From Brochothrix thermosphacta DSM 20171 = FSL F6-1036 (lineage in GTDB: Bacteria > Bacillota > Bacilli > Lactobacillales > Listeriaceae), in contig NZ_CP145608.1 in the NCBI RefSeq assembly GCF_036884295.1, positions 1,054,001 to 1,118,000 on the forward strand: a stretch of DNA of 64,000 bases, in the 5' to 3' direction. A program made the translations under genes and the position numbers. Position 1 is the first letter of the stretch; every line of letters begins with the position of its first letter. Shown here piece after piece: positions 8,988 through 17,801 of the stretch. Below the pieces are notes generated by a model. It ran no database searches, was not told where the DNA came from, and saw nothing but the letters and a program-made list of their open reading frames with translations.

Positions 8988-9728
8988 ATGAAAAAAACAC
9001 CCCAATATATGTCAGATCGTTTATGTTTAAATGTTTTAGCAGGTTCAGTGGAAAACGCAAAAGATTGTTATGAGGCGGCAAACGGTCAAATCGTTCTTGG
9101 TGTGCTCTCTAAAAATTATGAAACGGATGAAGCAGCAATCGCTGATATGAAAAAATATGCTCATGCAACCAACAACGCTCTTTCAGTCGGTTTAGGTGCA
9201 GGTGACCCAAATCAGAGTCAAATGGTGAGCCGTATTTCAGCTATTTTACAACCCCAACATGTGAATCAAGTATTCACTGGTATTGGCGCAAGCCGTGCGT
9301 TACTAGGGCAAAATGAAACAATTGTTAATGGTTTGGTGTCACCGACAGGTAAAGTAGGGTACGTTAATATTGCAACAGGCCCTTTAAGTAGCCAAGCGCC
9401 TGCAACAGAAGTGCCAATTGAAACAGCAATTTCATTGTTAAAAGATATGGGTGGTAGTTCTATTAAGTATTTTCCAATGAAAGGTCTTGCGCATAAAGAA
9501 GAATACATTGCTGTAGCAAAAGCGTGTGCAGACTATGATTTTTATCTTGAGCCGACAGGTGGCATTGATTTAGAAAACTTTGAAGAAATAGTGCAAATTG
9601 CGATTGATGCAGGTGTGAAAAAAGTGATTCCACACGTTTATTCTTCTATTATTGATTCAGAAACTGGACTTACGCGTCCAGAAGACGTTAAAACCTTGAT
9701 TCAAATGATGGAAAAAACGCTGAGTTAA
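8988..9728 (+). CDS. KDGP aldolase family protein (DgaF-like)
   Basis: A 246-residue class I aldolase-type TIM barrel that should split 2-keto-3-deoxy-6-phosphogluconate into pyruvate and glyceraldehyde-3-phosphate. The Schiff-base lysine is probably the one in GGSSIKYFPMKG near residue 158-164. The C-terminal half has FYLEPTGGIDLENF, a phosphate-binding-like glycine turn. ATG 8988 follows AGAAGAGGAAATGAT, 15 bases after dgaE. It is the last gene before a terminator, so it closes the operon. It belongs to the longer KDGP aldolase group associated with these clusters (E. faecalis EF_0839 type, from memory) rather than the short Eda type. Confidence 0.88.
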   Translation: MKKTPQYMSDRLCLNVLAGSVENAKDCYEAANGQIVLGVLSKNYETDEAAIADMKKYAHATNNALSVGLGAGDPNQSQMVSRISAILQPQHVNQVFTGIGASRALLGQNETIVNGLVSPTGKVGYVNIATGPLSSQAPATEVPIETAISLLKDMGGSSIKYFPMKGLAHKEEYIAVAKACADYDFYLEPTGGIDLENFEEIVQIAIDAGVKKVIPHVYSSIIDSETGLTRPEDVKTLIQMMEKTLS

Positions 9729-9754
9729 GTAAATTAGAGCTAGTTGATCTGTAT

Positions 9755-9795
9755 AAACAGTATTTTGACGTTTTCGTTGAAATACTGTTTTTTAG
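9755..9795 (+). terminator. terminator of the SFCGS/dga-like operon
   Basis: AAACAGTATTT pairs with AAATACTGTTT across a 13-base loop and is followed by a T-run. It lies 26 bases after the aldolase stop. Confidence 0.85.
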
Positions 9796-9949
9796 TGTTT
9801 TTTTGCAACAGGAGAGGTCTGCTTATTCTTAATAAAGCTAATTATGTCCTTTTTATCAGCAAAAACATACAATATTTACGAACTGTTATAGTACAGATTT
9901 AAATAGAAAGACGATTTTTAGTTTAAATATGGCGAAATTGTTACTTTTA

Positions 9950-9965
9950 TGTGATAACGCTTACT
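9950..9965. promoter_or_regulatory. cre box upstream of the first aldehyde dehydrogenase
   Basis: TGTGATAACGCTTACT reads on the other strand as AGTAAGCGTTATCACA, one base from the CcpA consensus core TGTAAGCGTTATCA. A weaker cre-like GAAAAACGTTGTCA is at 10043-10056. Both lie upstream of the likely promoter, so CcpA could activate or repress (inference). Confidence 0.6.
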
Positions 9966-10105
9966 TATTGTGTTGTTAAGGTTGGAAACCCTTACAAAAT
10001 AACAACTAAAAAGAGCGTTATGATTATATGGATGGAAATTGCGAAAAACGTTGTCAAATCAGTGTTATTTGTCATTTTTTGTCCCCATCAATTAGCGATA
10101 TTATC

Positions 10106-10114
10106 TGCTATGAT
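10106..10114 (+). promoter_or_regulatory. extended -10 promoter for the first aldehyde dehydrogenase
   Basis: TGC followed by TATGAT forms an extended -10 element 43 bases before the start codon. No good -35 box is seen at 17 bases, which is common for extended -10 promoters or activator-dependent ones. Confidence 0.45.
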
Positions 10115-10156
10115 AAGGATGTAAACAAATAAAACATTTGAAAAGAGGCGCTTAAA

Positions 10157-11497
10157 ATGATTAAAATTACAGACGCTACACTTGAGGTCAGCCAGTTAAT
10201 TGAAGCTGCTAAGGATGCCCAACGCTCTTATGAAAACTTTACACAAGCACAAGTTGATGAAATTATTACAGCTGTATCAGTACAGTTGGGAACAGTTGCT
10301 GAAGAGTTAGCAACACTTGCTCATAATGAAACAGGTTTCGGTAATATTAAAGATAAAATAACAAAAAATATTTACGCAAGTGAACATGTTTATAATAGTA
10401 TCAAGGACATTGCAACAGTTGGTGAAATTGCACGTGATGAAGAAAATAAAATTATGGATATCGCTATTCCAATGGGTGTAGTTGCAGGATTAATTCCATC
10501 AACAAACCCGACATCAACAGTTATATTCAAAGCGCTTATCGCTCTGAAATCACGTAATGCGATTGTATTTTCACCCCATCCAAAAGCATTACAATCAATT
10601 TTAAAGGCTGCGCATTATGTTGAAAAAGCAGCAATCAGTGCAGGTGCACCTGCAGGGCTCATTCAAGTAATCGCACAACCGAGTTTGGATGCGACCAACC
10701 AACTAATGACACACGACGATATCGCTTTGATTTTAGCGACAGGTGGTGGAGCAATGGTTAAAGCTGCTTATCGCTCAGGAACCCCAGCAATTGGTGTAGG
10801 CCAAGGTAATGCGCCTGCATATATTGAAAAATCTGCAGATATTAATAAAGCGGTAACAGATATTATCAACAGTAAGACATTTGACTATGGAACAATTTGT
10901 GCTTCTGAACAATCAATCGTTGTGGATGTGGAGATTAAAGAAGCAGTGAAACAAAAACTGGAAGCAGAAGGCGCTTATTTCTTATCTCGTACAGAAGCTG
11001 ATCAATTAAGCCGTTTCATTATGCGAGAAGGCGGTGGTATGAATCCTGAGCTTGTTGGTAAGCCGGTTGAGACACTTGCGGCAATTAGTGGTTTAGACAT
11101 TCCAGCAGGGATTAAAGTATTGATTTCAGAGGAAACTGAAATTGGCGAACATAATGCGTATTCATGTGAAAAATTGATGCCTGTTTTAGGGATGTACACC
11201 GTTCATTCATGGGAAGAAGGCGTAAGAACTTGTAATATGTTATTGCATAATGAAGGTGCAGGACATACGGCCTTACTACATACAAGTAGTGAAGAACTTG
11301 CATTGGAATATGGCTTGAAAATTGCTGCATCGCGTGTGTTAATTAATACGTACGGTTCACTTGGTGCAATTGGTTTCACAACTAACTTAATGCCATCGCT
11401 CACTTTAGGTTGTGGGGCAGTCGGCGGTAGTAGCACAACTGACAATGTTAGTGTGATGAACCTTTTAAACATCAAACGTGTCGCGTTTGGTAAATAA
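10157..11497 (+). CDS. CoA-acylating aldehyde dehydrogenase, copy 1
   Basis: A 446-residue enzyme resembling the N-terminal domain of AdhE, EutE and SucD, without the iron alcohol-dehydrogenase half. The catalytic cysteine is in DYGTICASEQ, and the cofactor-binding region shows LIPSTNPTSTVIFKAL and FSPHPKA. It should interconvert an aldehyde and an acyl-CoA with NAD(H). Acetaldehyde is the likely default, with other aldehydes such as sulfoacetaldehyde or succinate semialdehyde possible. ATG follows AAAAGAGGCG. It is monocistronic, with its own promoter, cre boxes upstream and a strong terminator. It is closely similar along its full length to the enzyme at 13503-14855. Confidence 0.9.
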   Translation: MIKITDATLEVSQLIEAAKDAQRSYENFTQAQVDEIITAVSVQLGTVAEELATLAHNETGFGNIKDKITKNIYASEHVYNSIKDIATVGEIARDEENKIMDIAIPMGVVAGLIPSTNPTSTVIFKALIALKSRNAIVFSPHPKALQSILKAAHYVEKAAISAGAPAGLIQVIAQPSLDATNQLMTHDDIALILATGGGAMVKAAYRSGTPAIGVGQGNAPAYIEKSADINKAVTDIINSKTFDYGTICASEQSIVVDVEIKEAVKQKLEAEGAYFLSRTEADQLSRFIMREGGGMNPELVGKPVETLAAISGLDIPAGIKVLISEETEIGEHNAYSCEKLMPVLGMYTVHSWEEGVRTCNMLLHNEGAGHTALLHTSSEELALEYGLKIAASRVLINTYGSLGAIGFTTNLMPSLTLGCGAVGGSSTTDNVSVMNLLNIKRVAFGK

Positions 11498-11505
11498 GTA
11501 AAAAA

Positions 11506-11556
11506 TAAAACACCTCAAAAGACAGCTATTAAGTCTGCTTTTGAGGTGTTTTTATT
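11506..11556 (+). terminator. strong rho-independent terminator
   Basis: AAACACCTCAAAAG pairs with CTTTTGAGGTGTTT across a 16-base loop, followed by T-rich sequence. It isolates the aldehyde dehydrogenase gene from the next one. Confidence 0.9.
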
Positions 11557-11682
11557 TTAAAAGCGCGTGTGATGAATAAAGGGATAGTTTAGGCATGATT
11601 TCACACACTATATAAACAAACAATTATTTTTCTAATTGATATAATGAATAAAGTGAAATATAAATTGAAAAGGAGTATACAA

Positions 11683-12306
11683 ATGAAATATGAATGGAGA
11701 AAAAGAGAAAAAAGCCTGTATATGACAACAGGCATTCAAATGCTTAAAATTCCAAAAATGAAGTTTATTACGATAGCAGGGGAAGGTAATCCAAATACAG
11801 CACAGTTCACCCATCAAATCGAAGCGTTATATGGGTTGTCTTATGCCATTCGAATGAAGTACAAAACAGGATATTATGAAGATCCCTTTATTTACACCGT
11901 TTACCCATTAGAAGGTGTATGGACTTCTAAAGAAAAACCAATAGATGGTGTTGTGGATAAAGAGGGCTTGGTTTATCAAATTATGATTCGACAACCTGAT
12001 ACTTTTAATGCTGAAAGATTTGATGAAATTGTTGAAGAAACGTATGCTAAAAAAAATAATCCGTTTATAAAAGTAGCACAGTTAATTGAGTATGAAGAAG
12101 GGCATGTCATTCAAGGGTTACATATTGGTTCATTTGATACAGAAAAAGAAACGTTTGATCAAATGGAGCAATTATTGGCTACAAATAATATGAAAAAAAC
12201 GGTTATTATGGAGAAGTATCAGCATCGTGAAATTTATTTATCCGATGCGAGAAGGGTACTGCCTGAAAAGCAAAAAACGTTACTGCGTTATAAAATAATA
12301 GAGTAA
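11683..12306 (+). CDS. GyrI-like small-molecule-binding domain protein
   Basis: A 207-residue soluble protein beginning MKYEWRKREKSLYMTTG, with KFITIAGEGNPNTAQF near residue 25 and a repeated alpha/beta arrangement typical of GyrI-like/SOUL-type ligand-binding proteins (YdhL/DUF-type). ATG 11683 follows AAAAGGAG, while the earlier ATG at 11644 lacks a binding site. There is no helix-turn-helix, so it is not a regulator by itself. Some family members hydrolyse or bind electrophilic small molecules, so an aldehyde-related role beside two aldehyde dehydrogenases is conceivable but unproven. Confidence 0.75.
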   Translation: MKYEWRKREKSLYMTTGIQMLKIPKMKFITIAGEGNPNTAQFTHQIEALYGLSYAIRMKYKTGYYEDPFIYTVYPLEGVWTSKEKPIDGVVDKEGLVYQIMIRQPDTFNAERFDEIVEETYAKKNNPFIKVAQLIEYEEGHVIQGLHIGSFDTEKETFDQMEQLLATNNMKKTVIMEKYQHREIYLSDARRVLPEKQKTLLRYKIIE

Positions 12307-12340
12307 GTCTAAACCTATTTTCCTTGTCGATAATTAACAA

Positions 12341-12382
12341 ATAAAAGTAGCGCGGAAAATCCTGCGCTACTTTTATTTTTTT
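12341..12382. terminator. bidirectional terminator
   Basis: AATAAAAGTAGCGC pairs with GCGCTACTTTTATT across a 10-base loop, with T-runs on both strands. It serves the GyrI-like gene and possibly the convergent regulator gene, which ends at 12512. Confidence 0.85.
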
Positions 12383-12511
12383 TGCTATTATCTAAAAAAT
12401 GATAAAAAAGCTCCTGCCGAACGATGTTTTCATTAATAGTTTAATGACCTAAGGGCAAAGTATACATTTAATTTATGTAACGAAAACAAGCGGTGATTAA
12501 TGTAATGAGAA

Positions 12512-13255
12512 TTAATCGATATGATAACGTTGTCGATATTGTAAGGGGGTAAGGAGTGTATCTTTTTTAAACACGCGACTGAAATATGTCGGTTCAATAT
12601 AGCCAACGGCCATAGCAATATCAGTTATATTATCAGTGGTTGATCGCAATAAATCTTTCGATCGTTGAATGCGATAATTTGTTAAATAAGCGATAAAAGT
12701 CATTCCCACCGTTTCTTTGAATAAGCGACTGACATAATTTTTGTTTAAATGTACATGATCGGCTAAATCATTTAATGTCAGATTTTTTTGATAATTGGAG
12801 TGTAAGTAAATAAACATACGGTCAACGCTTTGTTTTGTTTTATAAGTTGTTAACTTTCCGTCTCTATTAAGTAAAGATACATGGTTAAGGTTTATAATTG
12901 CTCGATGAATTGCATTTTTAACATCAGTTGACTGAAGAGGGCGCACTAAATAATCAATTGCACCTGCCCTCAAGGCAAATTGTGCACGTTTAAAATCACC
13001 AACATCATCAAATAAAACAACTTTGATAGACGGATGTAATGCAAGAATTTCTTTATATAAGAGCGAACTTTCTTCATCGGGCAATGTTAAGCTGAGTAGC
13101 AATAACTCAGGTTGAGATAATTGTGCGATTTTTAATGCTTCAGTTGCGGTTGCTGCTTCAGGAAGAACAACAGCATTTAAAAAATCTTCATTCAGAACTT
13201 GATGCAAATATTGACGTTCTTTAATATCGTTGCTGACGATCATCACGTAACACAT
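12512..13255 (-). CDS. AraC-type response regulator with degenerate receiver
   Basis: A 247-residue YesN-like protein: receiver-like domain (about 1-120), linker, then an AraC/XylS DNA-binding domain with two helix-turn-helices (LTLNDLADHVHLNKNYVSRL and ITDIAMAVGYIEPTYFSRVF). The receiver lacks the usual phospho-acceptor: the strand reads LLLLSLTLPDE, with Ser where Asp is expected. The acidic pair near the N-terminus is replaced by VSNDIKE and the conserved Lys by Arg (LVRPLQ). ATG 13255 follows AGGGGG, and an upstream start at 13276 is less likely. No histidine kinase is adjacent. It is transcribed away from the second aldehyde dehydrogenase and probably controls it (inference). Confidence 0.85.
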   Translation of the reverse strand: MCYVMIVSNDIKERQYLHQVLNEDFLNAVVLPEAATATEALKIAQLSQPELLLLSLTLPDEESSLLYKEILALHPSIKVVLFDDVGDFKRAQFALRAGAIDYLVRPLQSTDVKNAIHRAIINLNHVSLLNRDGKLTTYKTKQSVDRMFIYLHSNYQKNLTLNDLADHVHLNKNYVSRLFKETVGMTFIAYLTNYRIQRSKDLLRSTTDNITDIAMAVGYIEPTYFSRVFKKDTLLTPLQYRQRYHID

Positions 13256-13460
13256 GGACTGCCCCCTGTAATACAAATTAGTTAATATAATGTAATTTTA
13301 GCACATTAGCATAGTTATTTATAGTGTATTTAGTAGATGTTAAACAATCTAAAGTAATAAATGAAAAGGTGTATAAGATGGGGGTCGAAAAGTGGATTTA
13401 ATCCAGAAAGACCAGAATAAAATCCTAACATTAAAGACATATTATTTGATATGATTATTT

Positions 13461-13474
13461 TGTAAGCGCAAACA
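13461..13474. promoter_or_regulatory. cre box before the second aldehyde dehydrogenase
   Basis: TGTAAGCGCAAACA matches the CcpA consensus at nearly every fixed position and ends 28 bases before the start codon, a typical repression position. Confidence 0.7.
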
Positions 13475-13502
13475 AAAAGGGTGTAAGAGGGAGAGATAAT
13501 CA

Positions 13503-14855
13503 ATGGTTGAAACAATGTTTAAAGACGTAGAAGCAGTTGAAGTCGTAGATGAATTAATATCAACTGCGCAGAAGGCTCAACAAATATATGCAGGGTTCTC
13601 ACAAAAACAGGTGGATCATTTAGTAGCAGTTGTATCGCAAAAACTAGGTGAACAAGCAGAAAAATTAGCAATTCAGGCTCATGAAGAGACGGGTTTTGGT
13701 AATGTAAAAGATAAGATAATAAAAAATACTTTTGCCAGCGAACACGTATACAATAGTATTAAAGATATACCGACTGTTGGGGAAATTAAGCGTGATGATA
13801 TCAACCAAATTATTGAAATTGGCATTCCAATGGGCATTGTTGTGGGGTTAATTCCGTCGACAAATCCAACGTCTACTGTTATTTTCAAGGCACTCCTAGC
13901 TTTAAAATCAAGAAACGCGATTATTTTTTCACCACATCCCAAAGCGTTGAAAGCAATTATGATGACGGTCGAAATGATTGAAAAAGAGATTGTAGCAGAG
14001 GGGGCACCAGCTGGCTTAATTCAAGTTATTAAAAAACCTACTTTGGAAGCGACTCAGTACCTTATGCAACATGATAAAGCGGCTTTAATATTAGCTACTG
14101 GTGGAGGAGCAATGGTCAAAGCGGCCTATCAATCAGGCACACCCGCAATTGGTGTTGGACAAGGAAATGCGCCTACATATATCGAAAAAACTGCAAATGT
14201 TAAAGAAGCTGTGGCAGCTATTATTGAAAGTAAAACGTTTGATTATGGTACTATCTGCGCCTCTGAACAGTCACTAGTAGTAGATAAAGAAATTTGTAAG
14301 GATGTCATAAAGGCACTCGAAAACAAAAAAGCTTACTTTTTATCTGCTGAAGAAGCACAGAAAGTAGGTGCCATCATTATGCTAGAGAATGGTGGGATGA
14401 ATCCTGCAATTGTTGGAAAACCAGCTGTATTTGTCGCAAAATTAAGTGGTATCGAAGTGCCAGAAGATACGAGTGTATTAATTGCTAAGCAAACAAATAT
14501 CGGTAAAGAGTATCCGTTCTCACGTGAAAAATTAACGCCCGTATTGGGTTTTTATACGGTAGAGACATGGGAAGAAGGCATGACAACTTGTAATGCATTA
14601 TTAGCAAATGAAGGCGCTGGACATACTGCGATATTACATACTCAATCAGATGAACGTGTATTAGATTATGGCTTACAGATTACGGCATCACGAGTACTGA
14701 TCAATACGTTAGGCGCGTTGGGTGCCATTGGTTTTACCACGAAATTGGCTCCTTCATTAACATTAGGATGCGGTGCAATCGGTGGAAGTAGTACAACGGA
14801 TAATGTCAGTGTATTGAATCTTTTAAATATCAAACGCATTGCTTATGGCGTATAA
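13503..14855 (+). CDS. CoA-acylating aldehyde dehydrogenase, copy 2
   Basis: A 450-residue paralogue of the enzyme at 10157-11497, with the same catalytic DYGTICASEQ, LIPSTNPTSTVIFKAL and FSPHPKA motifs and the same C-terminal GGSSTTDNVSVLNLLNIKR. It should carry out the same class of NAD-dependent acyl-CoA/aldehyde conversion, perhaps with a different substrate or condition of use. ATG 13503 follows GAGGGAGAG. A strong cre box lies just upstream and a divergent AraC-type regulator 250 bases away. No alcohol dehydrogenase or microcompartment gene is next to it, so the partner enzyme must be elsewhere. Confidence 0.9.
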   Translation: MVETMFKDVEAVEVVDELISTAQKAQQIYAGFSQKQVDHLVAVVSQKLGEQAEKLAIQAHEETGFGNVKDKIIKNTFASEHVYNSIKDIPTVGEIKRDDINQIIEIGIPMGIVVGLIPSTNPTSTVIFKALLALKSRNAIIFSPHPKALKAIMMTVEMIEKEIVAEGAPAGLIQVIKKPTLEATQYLMQHDKAALILATGGGAMVKAAYQSGTPAIGVGQGNAPTYIEKTANVKEAVAAIIESKTFDYGTICASEQSLVVDKEICKDVIKALENKKAYFLSAEEAQKVGAIIMLENGGMNPAIVGKPAVFVAKLSGIEVPEDTSVLIAKQTNIGKEYPFSREKLTPVLGFYTVETWEEGMTTCNALLANEGAGHTAILHTQSDERVLDYGLQITASRVLINTLGALGAIGFTTKLAPSLTLGCGAIGGSSTTDNVSVLNLLNIKRIAYGV

Positions 14856-14907
14856 GATGAATGTGAATAAACGATTGAAATTGAAAATTAGTCTATAGCG
14901 TTTACTG

Positions 14908-14938
14908 ACACGTAATCATTGATTGCGTGTTTTTTGTT
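14908..14938 (+). terminator. terminator after the second aldehyde dehydrogenase
   Basis: ACACGTAATCA pairs with TGATTGCGTGT with one G-U/mismatch and is followed by six T. Confidence 0.75.
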
Positions 14939-15113
14939 GGAATAGGTACCTAAAGTGAAGAGTGACAAGGGATAGGCTGTTGATAAAACAGTATAAATAG
15001 ACTATAATTAGCAAGAAAACCTAGTTAATATTTGGTGCTGACATCTACCTATGTAAGTGTATTTATTAGTATGGATTAAAATAATAGCATAAAGGCTAAA
15101 AGGAAGTGGTAGC

Positions 15114-17279
15114 ATGGATAAAAAATTATCTATTTCGGAACGCTTAGCGCAAGTAGAACAAGAATTAGCTGAATTGAAGCTTCAAGTTAAGAAAAATGCA
15201 GCGTCTGTTAGTATAGAGCGAGAGGTGCCTCGACGTACGGATGAAAAAAATGCATTAAAGGAGAAACCTGCGATTCAAACGAAAAAAGTGACTGTGGTAC
15301 AAACGCCCGTGCAAAGACGTCTTGCGCAACAAGCTGACAGTGCTAAAGGTCACACAACGTTAACATCAACCAAAGTAGAGACACTGCGTAATGAAGAACC
15401 TTTAAAGAAAGAACCTATAAAGACTACTTCAATTGAAGCCATGATTCGTAAAGTATTACCTAAAGTGTTTATTACCATGATAATATTCGGCGTTTTATGG
15501 GGACTTAAAATTGTAAATGATTATGGTGTGTTTGGTTTCGGTTTAAAATTGGGAATCGCCTATATTATATCGATAGCAACAGGTGTTTATGCTTACCGTA
15601 TTTATCAAAAAAACAGTGTGCTCTCAAGTCACTTACTATTTGCACTTAGTTACATCATTGGTATCTTAACAACAGCCGCAGGAACTTTTTTATATGGAGC
15701 GTTTAGTCAGGGTGCAGGTTTAAGTATTGCACTACTGTATATTGTATATGGGTTGTTATTAGCGTACTATAAACGTTATCAACCACTAACAATTTTCATC
15801 GCTCTTACATCGTTGTTATTGCCATATCTATTGGAATATATGGCCGTTTCAAATAATTATATATACGCCTATGTCCTTTTAGTATTTATTGCCCTACAGT
15901 GGCTCACCGTGTCGCAATCACACGTGATGGCTTTTATTGTTAATCATCTATTCTCACTACTGGCAGTTATCTTTTTGAATGTAGCAAATTATGGTGACAA
16001 TGACACGATGGGTATCATTACTCTGATGTGCTTATTGATACTTACAGCAATTACTTGGTTAGGGATGAATCAACGTTGGGGAAATAGCAGTTCATTCCAT
16101 AGCGGTTTGATATATTCACTCTTAATGGTAACATTTGCTGTTTTTATTCTGATGGCAGGCTTTGAAAATTTAATTTCACATCTCATTTTGATAATTTTCT
16201 TCATCGCTATTACAGCATGGAGTTGGAAAAAAGTGATGCCGCGTGTATCTGATATTTATCTTGTTATTACACTAATGACAATAATCACATTAGTTGGTTA
16301 TTTTACAATTAATGCTGCCTGGATGCTTATCTATACGACGTGTGGTTTTGTTTTTGCGCTACTACTGGCTATTAGGTTACAAGCGCCATTCTTATATGCA
16401 ACGAATGGTATTGGTTTTTTCATCTATATTTATTTGGTTATATTTAACACCCATCGACCCGTTTTTACAGTGTTAAATTTGAATGTCGTGTTAATAATTG
16501 TTGGATGTTACCTTATTTATAGTTACTTGAAAAAGACAACGAAGCTTAATAGTAAGGCAACGTTTAGTATTATTAATAGTAATATTGCTGTCTTGGAGTG
16601 GTTGCCACTTGTTACAATCGGTTTAACCTATTTCTTCATTAATCAATTATCTATTATTAGTTTCAATTATCCACTGTATTTAATTATTTTATTAGTAACA
16701 GTTGTGTTATTGTATGATGAGAAGGTTCGATTTGGAAGCCTAATGACAATTTTCCATTTGGCATTAGCTGCTTTTATTTATTGTCGTACACTAGTCAGTT
16801 TTACGTTTGGACAATCTATCTGGGTATTTTTACTTGTAGGTATAGGACTCTTAATTGTGCTGTCTTTCTTAATCTATCATGTGAAACAGCAACGGATTCT
16901 TGAAGGTCATTATGGTTTACAAACACCATGGGATAAACGTTTATCAGCAACCATCTTATTTGGGTTAATGCTATTGTTGGCGCTGAAACTGTATATGCAA
17001 ACCGTGTACTATTACAATGGTAGCCAATCGATTCTTTTTATGGGGCAAACGTTATTGATTTTTGTATTTGCCTTCTATATTATGCATTGGGGATTAACTG
17101 AAAAAGTAAATGTGTTACGCATTGCTGGTTTTAGTTTAGTCATCTTAGCGCTGTTTAAACTCATTTTTATTGATCTATGGTACTTGGGCTTGTTTGTTCG
17201 CTCACTGCTGTTTATTGGTATGGGTGGTATCGGCTTATGGTTAACGTTAAAAGGGAACGAATCACGAAAAAGTAATTGA
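15114..17279 (+). CDS. DUF2339 polytopic membrane protein
   Basis: A 721-residue protein. Residues 1-30 form a short coiled coil (ISERLAQVEQELAELKLQVK). Residues 35-110 are a charged, Lys/Thr-rich linker, and from about 115 onward there are some twenty hydrophobic segments. This layout is that of DUF2339 proteins, whose function is unknown. ATG 15114 follows AAAGGAAGTGG. The stop codon lies 17 bases before the next start, and the next gene's binding site follows it directly, so the two are probably one operon. The coiled coil may serve oligomerisation (inference). Confidence 0.85.
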   Translation: MDKKLSISERLAQVEQELAELKLQVKKNAASVSIEREVPRRTDEKNALKEKPAIQTKKVTVVQTPVQRRLAQQADSAKGHTTLTSTKVETLRNEEPLKKEPIKTTSIEAMIRKVLPKVFITMIIFGVLWGLKIVNDYGVFGFGLKLGIAYIISIATGVYAYRIYQKNSVLSSHLLFALSYIIGILTTAAGTFLYGAFSQGAGLSIALLYIVYGLLLAYYKRYQPLTIFIALTSLLLPYLLEYMAVSNNYIYAYVLLVFIALQWLTVSQSHVMAFIVNHLFSLLAVIFLNVANYGDNDTMGIITLMCLLILTAITWLGMNQRWGNSSSFHSGLIYSLLMVTFAVFILMAGFENLISHLILIIFFIAITAWSWKKVMPRVSDIYLVITLMTIITLVGYFTINAAWMLIYTTCGFVFALLLAIRLQAPFLYATNGIGFFIYIYLVIFNTHRPVFTVLNLNVVLIIVGCYLIYSYLKKTTKLNSKATFSIINSNIAVLEWLPLVTIGLTYFFINQLSIISFNYPLYLIILLVTVVLLYDEKVRFGSLMTIFHLALAAFIYCRTLVSFTFGQSIWVFLLVGIGLLIVLSFLIYHVKQQRILEGHYGLQTPWDKRLSATILFGLMLLLALKLYMQTVYYYNGSQSILFMGQTLLIFVFAFYIMHWGLTEKVNVLRIAGFSLVILALFKLIFIDLWYLGLFVRSLLFIGMGGIGLWLTLKGNESRKSN

Positions 17280-17296
17280 TTGAGGTGAATAATTTA

Positions 17297-17800
17297 ATGA
17301 AGGAAAAGACTGAAAGTTATCAACGCACACCTCTACAACAATGGTGTACTTGGATTAGTTTAGCAATCACTGCAGCAACAGCGTTTTATGTCGCATTTAT
17401 GTATCAACAGTTGCCACAAGTGGTACCGATGCATTTCAATTTTAGCGGTGAAATTGACGGGTGGGGTGGAAAAGGCAGTGTTTGGTTCTTACCTGCTATC
17501 TCACTATTTATGTGGGTGTTACTCTTTATTTTGAGTGATCGGCCAGAACTGCATAATTATTATTACTTAAGAGAAGAAAATAAAACGGCTCAATACCGGT
17601 TTTCATGTTCACTATTAGCCGTTACGAATTTATTTATTAGTGTTGTATTTGCATTGCTTTCTCTAGATGTGATGAACCGGGCGTTAGGGGATGTGTATCC
17701 GCTCCTTTTCCAAAGCATTATTATCGTCGTTATTTTAGGAATACTTGCGATGATTGCTGCACTAGTCAGTTTACGACGCTTTAAACCAAAAAAACAATAA
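17297..17800 (+). CDS. DUF1648/SdpI-like membrane protein
   Basis: A 167-residue protein with four hydrophobic segments. The stretch VPMHFNFSGEIDGWGGKGS near residue 43 is the hallmark of DUF1648, the N-terminal part of SdpI-type immunity proteins and of small transporter-like proteins. ATG 17297 follows GAGGTGA at 8 bases, and a TTG at 17276 would overlap the previous stop. It follows the DUF2339 gene directly, so the pair may form a membrane complex. No toxin gene is nearby, so an immunity role is not supported. Confidence 0.8.
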   Translation: MKEKTESYQRTPLQQWCTWISLAITAATAFYVAFMYQQLPQVVPMHFNFSGEIDGWGGKGSVWFLPAISLFMWVLLFILSDRPELHNYYYLREENKTAQYRFSCSLLAVTNLFISVVFALLSLDVMNRALGDVYPLLFQSIIIVVILGILAMIAALVSLRRFKPKKQ

Positions 17801-17801
17801 A

